A program made the translations under genes and the position numbers. Below, piece after piece: positions 45,901 through 55,200 of a DNA stretch of 64,000 nt; within the stretch, counting starts at the first letter, position 1, and each line of letters begins with the position of its first letter. Under the pieces are notes generated by a model. That model was not told where the DNA came from, did not search any database, and was given only the letters and a program-made list of their open reading frames with translations. The stretch is taken from the NCBI GenBank assembly GCA_027486835.1, contig JAIXOJ010000198.1, positions 92,563-156,562 of the forward strand. The letters are read 5' to 3'. Origin of the DNA: Chitinophagaceae bacterium (GTDB lineage Bacteria > Bacteroidota > Bacteroidia > Chitinophagales > Chitinophagaceae).

Positions 45901-47385
45901 ATGGATGTAAGAGGGAAATACATAATAGTAAATGGAGACGTAAATAATGTATCCGTTAAATATCTAGGCTCTAACGAAAGTAGATTGTATATCAATGCAA
46001 GTGAAGGAAATACCTACAAGGTGAAATTGCAATTAATTGATACTTTCAAAATAGGATTGCCATTTACTAATGGAAATATTGCAGTGCTAAGATTAAGTAA
46101 AGTTTCAGCAGGAGGTAATCAAGTTTTTATTGATGAATATGATACACTAGGTAAGCTGAAACAAAGTATGGCAATTGATTCCTTTTATCAACCTACTGCT
46201 AACACTTCCGCAGAAGAAGGGTACTTAACACTTTCTGGTGACGGACAATTTATAGGTCTTACAGGTTATTCTAGAACAACTACTGCAAATAGTGGATTGT
46301 ATGGTAGTAGATTCGATACTATAAATAGAGTTGTAGCATTTATAAAGTATGATGGTTCATTTAAAAGAAATAATGTAATTCCTTCATTAGATATAACAAA
46401 GCCTTTTTATCCTAAATCTGTATTTACCAAAGATGGTAGTGATTTTTGGTTAGGATATGGAAATCTATCTTCAAACTATGGAGGGATTATGTATGGAAAA
46501 ACGGGTGCTAACAATAATGTTCTTTCACTAAAAAGTGTAACTGCTTGGAAAACGGGTTATAGTGTAAGACAACTCAATTACAATCCTACAGACAAATTAT
46601 TGTATTTCGGTACTGGCAATTCAAAGCTCAATTATTTTAATAGTACTTCAATTCCTATTGATTCTATCAACCCCATTTCAGTTCCCAATCAAATTCAAAT
46701 TACCGCTAGGAGTGGAGCAAAAGGATTCTGTTTCGTACAAAATGATACTATGCAATTATTGTATGTTGCCATAAGTAGTAATGCTGGTTCAGGTATTATA
46801 AAATACAAGAAAGATTTACTCTTAAACAGTTGGGATTCGGTTGGCGCTTATGGGTTAGCTACTGATAGTTATTTCTCAATTACAGCAAAGGCAAATGGAG
46901 GTACAATTAAGATGTACGCAATAAGAAAAAGCGTAAATACCAATTCTAAAAGCGAGATAGTAAACATTACAGACACTTGGGATGGAGATATGTCTCAATC
47001 CTCAGAAAAGATACTTATTGCAGCAAATAGTGCGTTGAGTCAAGTGTTTCGAGGCATTTCAATAGTTCCAGTGGTTAGTAATGGATTTCCATTAAACATT
47101 AAGACAAAAGTTGACTCTGTGATTGCAATTAGAAATGAGGTGAAAGGATTGCAAATAAGTCCAAATCCTTCAAATGGATACATCAATATTGCTTACCCGA
47201 TGATAAATAATCGAAATGCTACTTTAAAAATATTCAATGTGAATGGGGTATTAATGTATCAACAAACAATTGAGAATAGAAGCGTTGGTAAAAAAGTAGA
47301 TGTTTCAAAGTTCTCAAATGGAGTGTACGTTTTAAAAGTAGAATCTCAAAAACAGGTATTGACAGGGAAGTTTATAAAACAATAG
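42964..47385 (+). CDS. T9SS-secreted PL8 chondroitinase-like lyase
   Basis: 1,473 residues from the ATG at 42964; the upstream in-frame extension is repeat-derived. Signal peptide 1-29 (LVSNAQ). The PL8 lyase (about 30-1010) is very similar to the N-terminal part of the 4,080-residue protein and keeps its motifs: 'STYHHGGPYTSEYGDDALHQ' (H466, H467), 'GTGGRFP', 'YLGRYLSYGNMEIS'. One propeller-like module follows (about 1033-1374), then a T9SS type A sorting domain ('LQISPNPSNGYINI' to 'VLKVESQKQVLTGKFIKQ'). It is thus the minimal version of the giant lyase: catalytic part, one module, anchor. Expected reaction: beta-elimination at uronic acids of a hyaluronan/chondroitin-like or other uronate-containing chain at the cell surface. 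GH88 follows after 39 bp. Confidence 0.9.
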   Translation: MKEILYKLNLIKCLTFLTIGVFGTLVSNAQTYLTFEDATPPSGWINTGIKPLSTDAAHYKLGRKSLKWQWNAKDTLKVDNPDTLLSVSSKSSNSIGFYTWVYNENPMQDSLKFLITDATKTVNLSFKMYLNFKGWRNVYVDLKGDLKYSYNASKPLRYLNVIAPSTGNGNLYFDLFEIQNGSLWNKANDFFVNVDPAPPYDYVSPRKLNPDTTIVNLSDTIETNLIEKKLESWIVDNSAVAGDSRGYLNSRIAGIQNWIREATTKRYSPIYRLKFERQADNSVNAYDSISGEGMGLFSSSFSYSQTISNYTTSVLLQLALNYKLNKVQSDLQRCIDILDWMYDQGMADSSVMGSLYLQGVRLTALPQAFFVLRNDLPAKTYTNTLNSIRWLTMFGTTYGKKYASMESKNADDIRSGGVGKLIYALSIKNQKERIVSVDSLQSFFNFAFSPSPGNTGIFKYDYSTYHHGGPYTSEYGDDALHQSSLIYYFLDNTKFSLDNTVYDLLRNSWLRYDLFSTNYGAPAGTGGRFPLNTSNVLEHTQAIAALALTNKGLIDDSLKGTFKRLMNIDTALLRTNVLAKSSSSIQYTASLGAAKDLINALKLSSSPSPDPVDVQYMPYSGLFIHRNKGWLTTIKGFSKYIWDYEYLPGTVDNYLGRYLSYGNMEISSTLNKKYRLVDECFDWSHIAGTTAKYLPMSLIKSQDSALGGSYWRFSDQTFLGGVRLNDSIGTFSMYLHNTTKIFDSSFRAKKSSFFFGDVIYCMGSSISSTDNANQTHTTLYQTLLPKNASPLVYINGVVDTLSHNYTSATNNVSIKDSWGNAYIVYGGNDSLYIKREVRDNEVNNSNDSILKYRTLDVAYLSHGAAPNNNKYNYSVLLQPSQQLIDTMMKTVNPVFQVLKQDDSAHIVYNVPKGIFGYSLFTMTAEINYPSSIIKKVYSPSILMESINDSISRTIAFTDPDLRRRLGAGDTLFGQSKIDSMDVRGKYIIVNGDVNNVSVKYLGSNESRLYINASEGNTYKVKLQLIDTFKIGLPFTNGNIAVLRLSKVSAGGNQVFIDEYDTLGKLKQSMAIDSFYQPTANTSAEEGYLTLSGDGQFIGLTGYSRTTTANSGLYGSRFDTINRVVAFIKYDGSFKRNNVIPSLDITKPFYPKSVFTKDGSDFWLGYGNLSSNYGGIMYGKTGANNNVLSLKSVTAWKTGYSVRQLNYNPTDKLLYFGTGNSKLNYFNSTSIPIDSINPISVPNQIQITARSGAKGFCFVQNDTMQLLYVAISSNAGSGIIKYKKDLLLNSWDSVGAYGLATDSYFSITAKANGGTIKMYAIRKSVNTNSKSEIVNITDTWDGDMSQSSEKILIAANSALSQVFRGISIVPVVSNGFPLNIKTKVDSVIAIRNEVKGLQISPNPSNGYINIAYPMINNRNATLKIFNVNGVLMYQQTIENRSVGKKVDVSKFSNGVYVLKVESQKQVLTGKFIKQ

Positions 47386-47424
47386 TCATCTATTTATCAA
47401 AGTCATAAAAATTCATAGTTACAT

Positions 47425-48615
47425 ATGCGAGTATTAGTTGTTTTATTTTTTTTATTAGGTAGTAGTCTTTATTCAATTGCGCAAGCCAAAATTGATGTAA
47501 AAAAAGTTTTTGAAAATGCGGAAAAACAGTATAGAATTTTACTTAAAGAACATCCCGATACCACTTCCATTCCATTTACTTTAAAGAAGGATGGCACATT
47601 AAAAGACAGCAAATCTGAATGGTGGACAAGTGGTTTTTTCCCAGGAACACTTTGGTATTTGTTTGAATTTTCCAAAAAAGAGGAGTGGAAAAATGCCGCA
47701 CATTTATGGACCTTGGCATTAGCAAAAGAACAATGGAATACTGCTACCCACGACCTTGGTTTTATGCTGTATTGTGCTTATGGTAATGGTTTAAGATTGA
47801 CCAATAACAAAGCCTACATCCAACCTTTATTGCAAGGTGCCAATTCACTTACTACAAGATTTCATGAAAAGGTTGGGTTAATCAAATCTTGGGATAGATT
47901 TCCACCTGTTACCAAAGATAGCATGTATGCTTACCCAGTTATCATAGACAACATGATGAATCTAGAATTTTTAACTTGGGCAAGTAGATTTTCTGGGAAT
48001 AAAAAATATGCATCTATTGCAGTTACTCATGCCGATAATACATTAAAAAACCATTTCAGAAAAGACAATAGCTGTTACCATGCCGTTTGTTACGATGTTG
48101 ATGGTAAAGTACTTGTTAAGAAAACATGGCAAGGTTACAGTGATAGCTCTTCGTGGGCAAGAGGTCAAGCATGGGCATTATATGGTTACACCATGATGTA
48201 CCGTGAGACCAAGAAAAAAGAATACTTATTACAAGCACAAAAAGTAGCTACTTTCTACTTAAATCATCCCAATTTACCAAAAGACAAAATACCCTATTGG
48301 GATTTTAATGCACCCAAGATTCCTAATGAAGAAAGAGATGCATCGGCTGCTGCTGTGGTTGCTTCGGCATTGCTTGAGTTAAGTAATTATGTGCCAGCAA
48401 AAAAGCAATTGTATTTTAAATCAGCAGAAACCATGTTACAAGCTCTAAGTAGAGATGGATATACTTACAAACAAGGTGAAGGACACGGCTTTATTCTCAA
48501 GCATAGTGTAGGATTCAAACCAAAAGGTGGTGAAATAGATGTGCCTTTAGTTTATGCAGACTACTATTATTTAGAAGCATTGTTAAGGTATCAAAAATTA
48601 GTATCAGTAAAATAA
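47425..48615 (+). CDS. GH88 unsaturated glucuronyl hydrolase
   Basis: A 396-residue enzyme with a Sec signal peptide (1-19, SIAQ) and an (alpha/alpha)6 barrel. The family motifs are present: 'TSGFFPGTLWYLFE' (68-81), 'THDLGFMLYCAYG' with the catalytic D110, 'PVIIDNMMNLEFL' with D175, 'SSSWARGQAWALYG' and 'VPLVYADYYYLEALLR'. GH88 removes the 4,5-unsaturated uronic acid that polysaccharide lyases leave at the non-reducing end, the step expected directly after the neighbouring PL8 enzymes. It is probably periplasmic. It sits in a tight cluster with the lyases (39 bp after the PL8 gene, 20 bp before the next gene). Confidence 0.95.
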   Translation: MRVLVVLFFLLGSSLYSIAQAKIDVKKVFENAEKQYRILLKEHPDTTSIPFTLKKDGTLKDSKSEWWTSGFFPGTLWYLFEFSKKEEWKNAAHLWTLALAKEQWNTATHDLGFMLYCAYGNGLRLTNNKAYIQPLLQGANSLTTRFHEKVGLIKSWDRFPPVTKDSMYAYPVIIDNMMNLEFLTWASRFSGNKKYASIAVTHADNTLKNHFRKDNSCYHAVCYDVDGKVLVKKTWQGYSDSSSWARGQAWALYGYTMMYRETKKKEYLLQAQKVATFYLNHPNLPKDKIPYWDFNAPKIPNEERDASAAAVVASALLELSNYVPAKKQLYFKSAETMLQALSRDGYTYKQGEGHGFILKHSVGFKPKGGEIDVPLVYADYYYLEALLRYQKLVSVK

Positions 48616-48635
48616 TAATCCATTAAAATAAGTAG

Positions 48636-50519
48636 ATGATTAAATTTAGAGTAGCGTTAGTAATTTGGGTGTTGAGTATAAAAGGGTTGTTTGCACAAGA
48701 TGCACCTGTGATAGTTGTAACACCTGAAAATCCTTACAGCAAAGCCAAACCAATTATTGTTAAACCAGAAAATGTATTGAATACTTTTAGGCAAGAACAT
48801 CCAAGATTGTTGTTGACAAAAGAGAGAATTGCCGAACTTAAAAAACAAGCAGAAACAGATACTTTATTGGCTAGTTATATCAAATCTATCATTAAACAAG
48901 CAGACGATTTGCTTGCAAAGCCAGAGGCAAAAAAACATCGGGAAGCATTGAGCAGAGAATTGCTATTTGGTATGGCTTATCATCTTACGGGAAACAAAAA
49001 ATACTATCCTCCTGTATTAAAAGACTTACTTAATATCTGTGAAAAGCCAGATTGGGAATGGATACATTTTCTAGATCCTTCTGAAAGTTCCATCACTGTT
49101 GGAATTGGTTATGATTGGTTTTATGATTGTTTTCCTGATTCTACTAAAAAATATTTGCGTACTAGATTAATCAATAATGGATTGATACCAGGTTTAGCAG
49201 CTTATGCGGGAGCACCTTATGGATGGTTTACTTATGTTAGACACAATTGGAATCAGGTTTGTAATTCAGGATTAACCATCGGTGCTTTGGCAATTGCTGA
49301 AACCGACCCGGAGTACGCTAAACAAATTGTATCGTATGCTTTAGCATCTCAACCCTTAGCATTAAATGAATATGCACCAGATGGGGCATATCCAGAAGGT
49401 ACAGGCTATTGGGGTTTTGGAACTTCATTTTCAGTCTATGGATTTGAAGCTTTAAAAACTGCGCTTGGTACTGATTTTGGCTTATCAAATGCCAAAGGTT
49501 TCGACCAAACATTTTATTATAGTTTGTACACTAGAGGTACTACGGGCATTCAAATGAGCTATGCCGACCAAAGCCCTAAAACACCTCGTAGCCCAAACAA
49601 TATGTTACTGTGGGCAGCTAATAGATATAACGATCAATACTTGGCCGATAACGAGCATGCTTATTTGAAACAAAGTAAAAAACAGCCTTCGCCCTATCAC
49701 TTACTTTTTTACAAAGCACCAAGTGGCAAATCAGTTAATAGTATTCCATTAGATAGATACTTCAATGGACCCGTTCCTGTAGTAACGATGCGTGGAAGCT
49801 GGGAAGATAAAAACGCCGCTTTTGTTGGAATAAAAGGTGGTTATAACCAAGTAAATCATGGGCATTTAGACCTAGGAAATTTTGAAATAGATTTGGAAGG
49901 TGAGCGTTGGTTATACGATATAGGTAGCGACCATTACGAACTGAAAGGCTATTTTGTAATGGACTCCACTCGTTGGAATTACTATCGAAATAACTCCCAA
50001 AGCCACAATGTACCTATGATTGATGGCGAAAGTCAAAATATACGTGCAGTATCTAAAATCACATCTACATCATTAAATACCAATATCCCTTATGCAATTG
50101 CTGATTTGAGCGAAGCCTACAATAAGTCTTGTACAAAAGCGGAACGTGGGGTTTCATTGATAAATGGCAGGAAAGCAATCTTAGTTCAAGATGAATTTAC
50201 GCTAAAAGGAAAGCATTCAATTGATTGGGGTGCTTCAACTGATGCTGCTATTGAGTTAAAAGGAAATGAAGCGGTACTTACGCAAAAGGACAAAAAAATA
50301 AAGGCTGTGATAATCTCGCCTGTTAATGCGGTGTTTGATCAACAAGATGCCCCTGAATTGAGTAAAGAAGAAAAGACCTCTAAAGGAATACATCGATTAT
50401 CGGTTTCATTAAAAAATGTTAGTGGGAAGCAAACTATAAAGATTCTGTTTATACCATTAAATATGTCCATCGCCCCAGAAGATAAAAAGGTATTGCAGTT
50501 AGGAGAATGGAAAAAATAA
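48636..50519 (+). CDS. Heparinase II/III-superfamily polysaccharide lyase
   Basis: A 627-residue secreted lyase: signal peptide 1-20, an alpha/alpha toroid (about 55-340) beginning 'HPRLLLTKERIAELKKQA', and a C-terminal heparinase II/III beta-sandwich (about 375-600). Likely active-site groups are 'RHNWNQVCN' (R202, H203, N204), 'YPEGTGYW' (Y252, E254) and 'NHGHLDLGNFEID' (H408, H410, D412). The architecture fits PL21/PL33-type enzymes; I cannot choose the family with certainty. It should cleave uronate-containing oligosaccharides in the periplasm. It lies 20 bp after GH88 and 37 bp before GH29. No sorting domain or lipobox was seen. Confidence 0.85.
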   Translation: MIKFRVALVIWVLSIKGLFAQDAPVIVVTPENPYSKAKPIIVKPENVLNTFRQEHPRLLLTKERIAELKKQAETDTLLASYIKSIIKQADDLLAKPEAKKHREALSRELLFGMAYHLTGNKKYYPPVLKDLLNICEKPDWEWIHFLDPSESSITVGIGYDWFYDCFPDSTKKYLRTRLINNGLIPGLAAYAGAPYGWFTYVRHNWNQVCNSGLTIGALAIAETDPEYAKQIVSYALASQPLALNEYAPDGAYPEGTGYWGFGTSFSVYGFEALKTALGTDFGLSNAKGFDQTFYYSLYTRGTTGIQMSYADQSPKTPRSPNNMLLWAANRYNDQYLADNEHAYLKQSKKQPSPYHLLFYKAPSGKSVNSIPLDRYFNGPVPVVTMRGSWEDKNAAFVGIKGGYNQVNHGHLDLGNFEIDLEGERWLYDIGSDHYELKGYFVMDSTRWNYYRNNSQSHNVPMIDGESQNIRAVSKITSTSLNTNIPYAIADLSEAYNKSCTKAERGVSLINGRKAILVQDEFTLKGKHSIDWGASTDAAIELKGNEAVLTQKDKKIKAVIISPVNAVFDQQDAPELSKEEKTSKGIHRLSVSLKNVSGKQTIKILFIPLNMSIAPEDKKVLQLGEWKK

Positions 50520-50556
50520 ATAACAAGAAGGATAAGAAAATAAATTAGAATTCAAT

Positions 50557-51993
50557 ATGCGTTCAATGATTAATAGACTATTTAGTATAAAAATGAAAAA
50601 TGGTGCTTTTGCAATTATGCTTTCAATTGTGTTATTTTCTCAAGGCATAGCCCAGCAAAATAATGACAAGAAAATGCAATGGTGGACTGATGCTCGATTT
50701 GGACTTTTTGTACACTGGGGTTTGTTTTCTGTTGCAGGAGGCGAATGGAAAGGAAAGCCATCAAAAGGCGGAGAGCATTTTATGTTGTATGAAAAAATTC
50801 TAGTAAAGGAATATGGAACATTAGCATCTGAATTAAATCCCACTAAATTCAATTCAGATGATTGGGTAAAAGCAGCAAAAGATGCTGGTATGAAATACAT
50901 TGTTATTACGACCAAGCACCACGAGGGTTTTGCTATGTTCAATTCACCAAGTAACAATTATAACATCGTAAAAGCGAGTCCTTATGGTAAAGATCCAATG
51001 GCGATGTTGGCAAAATCTTGTAAAAAATATGGGTTGAAATTGTGTTTCTATTATTCTTTAGGACGTGATTGGGCAGACCCTGATGTACCCACCAACTGGC
51101 CAAAAAAAGGAGGCAGAAGCAATACTTGGGATTATCCAAATGAAGATGCCAAAGATTTTTCTAAATACTTTGAACGTAAAGTAAAACCTCAAGTAAAGGA
51201 ATTGCTTACACAGTATGGACCAGTTGGGGTTATGTGGTTTGATACCCCTGAATTAATCAATAAGGAACAAAGCAAAGAATTGCGAGAATTAATTTTAAAA
51301 CTTCAACCCAATTGTATCATTAATGAACGTATAGGTAATGGCGAAGGTGACTTTAATGTATCTGAACAAAAACTAGACAAAGAAACTACCATTGTTACCA
51401 AGCCATGGGAATCATGTATTACTATTAGCAAACAATGGGGTTATAATAAATATGACACAACATTTAAGTCACCAGAAGTATTGGTTCGCAACTTAATTGA
51501 AGTAGTAAGTGGTAATGGAAATTTTTTATTGAATATAGGTCCAAATGCGCAAGGTGAAATTAGCCCCAAAAGCCTAGAACGCATGGCCGCAGTTGGCCAA
51601 TGGATGAAAGTGAATGGAGAAAGCATTTATGGCACACATGCTTGGAAAATAAAGGGTGAAAAAACAGCAATGGAAGCAGATAAGCCAATAGATGGCAATC
51701 AAAAAAACACTATGAAAGATGTGTTTAATGATGCTACTTCGCAAAAAACACCAGCCGATATCCGCTTTACTGCTAAAGGAAACAATGTGTATGTTTTTGT
51801 AAGAAGTTGGAAGACAAGTGATGCACTTGTTCATGCTATAGCGTTGGAAAAGGAAAAAGTAAAATCAGTAAGTCTTTTAGGGTATGCAGACAAAGTCAAT
51901 TGGAAACAATCTGAAGATGGATTATCCATCACACTACCAGCAGACTTTAAGCCAACATTACCAATTTACACTTTTAAAATAACGCTACAATAA
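50557..51993 (+). CDS. GH29 alpha-L-fucosidase
   Basis: 478 residues with a signal peptide; an alternative start is M13 (50593), which gives a more typical signal 'MKNGAFAIMLSIVLFSQGIA'. GH29 motifs: 'WWTDARFGLFVHWGLFSVAGG' (split around residue 50), 'KYIVITTKHHEGFAMF' (113-128), the nucleophile D229 in 'GVMWFDTPE', and 'KPWESCITISKQWGY', followed by 'GNGNFLLNIGPNAQGEI'. It releases terminal alpha-L-fucose in the periplasm. A small C-terminal beta-sandwich covers the last ~100 residues. Together with the GH95 gene further downstream it shows that fucose is part of the target glycan. Confidence 0.95.
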   Translation: MRSMINRLFSIKMKNGAFAIMLSIVLFSQGIAQQNNDKKMQWWTDARFGLFVHWGLFSVAGGEWKGKPSKGGEHFMLYEKILVKEYGTLASELNPTKFNSDDWVKAAKDAGMKYIVITTKHHEGFAMFNSPSNNYNIVKASPYGKDPMAMLAKSCKKYGLKLCFYYSLGRDWADPDVPTNWPKKGGRSNTWDYPNEDAKDFSKYFERKVKPQVKELLTQYGPVGVMWFDTPELINKEQSKELRELILKLQPNCIINERIGNGEGDFNVSEQKLDKETTIVTKPWESCITISKQWGYNKYDTTFKSPEVLVRNLIEVVSGNGNFLLNIGPNAQGEISPKSLERMAAVGQWMKVNGESIYGTHAWKIKGEKTAMEADKPIDGNQKNTMKDVFNDATSQKTPADIRFTAKGNNVYVFVRSWKTSDALVHAIALEKEKVKSVSLLGYADKVNWKQSEDGLSITLPADFKPTLPIYTFKITLQ

Positions 51994-51998
51994 AATAG

Positions 51999-52241
51999 GA
52001 TTTGCTAATAAATGCTTGCGCCTCAATAGAACAGCTAGCCAGAATTTTGCCCAAAAATAATTCTTGGATTAATATTCCAACGTACAAAAACCGTGAATCA
52101 GGGAACAAAACACCAGAAAAGTAGAAAGCAGAAATTATTGAAAGGGGGAAGCCTTTGCATTACATATTAAAAAATACCACTGCGATGTACTATGTAGAAA
52201 CCAAAGGAAAAGTGCAAGTAATAATCTCATCGAATAATTAA
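51999..52241 (+). pseudogene. Possible decayed coding remnant
   Basis: The frame from 51999 to 52241 is open except for one TAG (52122-52124) and reads as ordinary protein-like sequence ending 'YYVETKGKVQVIISSNN' and TAA. There is no start or signal peptide. It ends 6 bp before the next PL8 gene. It could be the C-terminal stub of a lost PUL gene; the short length makes chance possible. Confidence 0.3.
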
Positions 52242-52247
52242 TCAATA

Positions 52248-55200
52248 ATGACTTTTAAAAAGAAGTGTAGTCTCTCTTTAGTATGTATAATTACGTTGTT
52301 GTTTATACAAAAGATAATAGCTCAATCCAAATATTCATTTGAAGGGGATAATGTGCCTACAGAATGGACGGTCGATAATTCAAGTAAATTGTCTATTTCT
52401 AATCTTCACTTTAAAGATTCAATGAACGCTTTGCGGTGGGATTGGAAAGCACAAAGTGTAATTACTATCAATGATTTTAATGGCTTAAAGGAAAATAGTA
52501 AAAACAGAGAATGCGCTATTTGGGGTTGGGTATATAATGCAAGCCCTGTGAATGATTCCATTAAATATATTTTCACAGATGAAAGTGGCGTTGAACAAGC
52601 ACATTTCTTCTTCAAAATTAATTTTAAAGGTTGGCGTTGTATCTGGGTGTGTTTTGCTAGAGATTTAGGGTTCGATTATAAAAAGGTCGGCAAGCCATTA
52701 ACCAATGTTCAAATTAAAGCTCCTTCTTCTGGCAGCGGTTCTTTGTATTTTGATATGTTTGAAACAAGACTACCTATTGCTTTAAATTGGCATCGCAGTT
52801 CTAATAAACAATATAGGGTAGGTGAACAGAATGCAGAATGGAGGAATTTAGCCTATGATTTTGAACCCTCAGAAAATAATATTGATGTTAAGGATATTGC
52901 TGTAGTTGATAAAATCCAAAACAATTTGTCGAAATGGTTATTGGGCGATGACAATACTTATTCAACTAATAAAATTTACAACGCTAGAAAGCTGGCTGTA
53001 GAAAAATCAATCATCAATTCTAAGGTTGCTCGTTGGGCATTAATCAAAAAGCTAAGATTTAGAACTACCAACGATGGCATTGCCACAACTGTAGTAGCAG
53101 ATACGCTCGATGTTGTAAACCAAAAATACATTGGTGTTGGGCTGCATGGCGACATGACTGGATATGGATACTTATTTACAGATGTGAACAATAGTTTTTT
53201 GTTCAATATGGCACTATCCCTTGCAAGATACAAGGGCAATGATATCGCCTTAAAGCATCGGATGTTGGACAGTGTGTTAACGGTTATGGATTGGATGTAT
53301 GACCAAGGTTATGCAGAGGGTAGTGGATTGGGCACTGGTATCACACAGCTTCGTTCTGGAGGTTTCCCTTATGCCTTTTTCATGGTTCATGAATTGATTA
53401 AAGATAACGATCGCTATGAACGTTACATGAAAGCCATTCGTTGGATTGCTAGAGATACTTATAGTCCAAATAAAAAAGGCGCAAGCGCTGATGAGGTAAG
53501 AGCTTCATTAGTGTCAAAATTAATTTATGCTTTATGTTTAAAAGATGAAAGAAAGCGGTTGGCTGAAATGAACTTTTTCAGAGAGATTGTAGAGAATTCG
53601 GTTGCCATTGCACCGGGTTATTTTGGTCTCATTAAACCAGATTATTCAGTTTATCACCACAACTTCGCCTACTACAGTGAATATGGTGACGATGCCATTC
53701 ATCAAACGGCTGTAGTTCTATATTTATTAAAGGACACCAAATATGCCGTGTCAACTACAGGGTATCAAAACATCCGAAATGCAGTATTGAATCTAACCGA
53801 TGTTTCCGCTAACTATGTAGTCCCTTCTTCTGTTTCTGGTCGTTTTCCGTGCAATGGACGAAACATTGCGGAGCTTTTGCCTGCATTGGCTTATTTAGGT
53901 CTCTCTGCACCAAAAGGTACAAAAAGGGATGTGGAATTGGAAAAGGCTTTTGTACGATTATACAGGAGCAAAAAGGAAAACCCATCAACTGTAGGAATGG
54001 ATGGATCTGCAATGGCTATTCAATATTCTCAAAGCCTTGGTGCGGCTATGGCTTTAGTTGCTTACGATGCAGTTGTTCCTGATAATCAAATTGGGGAATA
54101 CAATCTCACGAAATTTCTTCCTTATTCTGGATTGTATGTTACCAAGTACAAAGATTGGTCATTGTCTGTGAAAGGGTTTGGTAAGTATATCGTTGACTTT
54201 GAGTGTATTTCTACAAACGGTAGATATTCCCGATACAACAGTTATGGAAACACACAGTTATTGTCAGAATCGAAAAATTGGAACAGTTATACCTGCTATG
54301 ATGGTTTTGACTATACCCATTATCCTGGTACTACCTGTATTAGTTTGCCCTTAGCCAAAATTGATACACGAAAAGCCGGCAACAATCAAAAGGAGCGAAA
54401 TTTTGGAGATGAAACCTTTGTCGGCGGAATTGCCCTAAACGATACCATCGGAATGACCTCTTTTAAGTTGCATGACAATACTTTCAACAAAAGCTTTAGA
54501 GCCATAAAGTCTGTATTTAGTTTTGGTAATTTGGTTTACTTCATGGGGTCGAATATTGAGAATAATGACACCCAAAACGAAACACACACCACTCTATTTC
54601 AAAACATTGCAGGAAAAGAATTGCTGTATAATAGCTCGAAAAAAAAAAAAAAAAAAAGTATTGGTATTGACAATGAAACTACGGTGCTGAAAAATAGTTG
54701 GAACAATAAATATATCGTTTATCCACAGTCTGGAACAGCCTTGCAAGTAGAAAAAAGAATGCAAAACAATCCTGATCCAGATGGTAAAAAGTTGGCAAAT
54801 AGTGTGGAATATGAAATCGCATGGTTAAACCATGGTCTTAATCCTACGAGTAAAAAATACAATTATGCCTTGTTGTTAAATGAAGATGCCAATACATTAT
54901 CCCAATTAACCAATGTCTCTAATCCCTTAATAAAAGTAATTGAGCAAGATTCTGTTGCGCATATCATCCAAACCAATATCAGTGGAAAAGAATTGTATGC
55001 GTATGCTATTTTTCAACCCAATGCATTCAATCAAAATATAGGGTTAATAAAAAGTGTTAGTCATCCTTGTATTGTAATGTTATCTTCTTCAAAATCAACA
55101 GTTGAATTAACCCTTTCCAACCCAGATTTGAATCGTCCAGCTTGTTCAGCTACAACTTATAATACTCCCGGGGAAGTAATTAACACTGAAATTGTATTAA

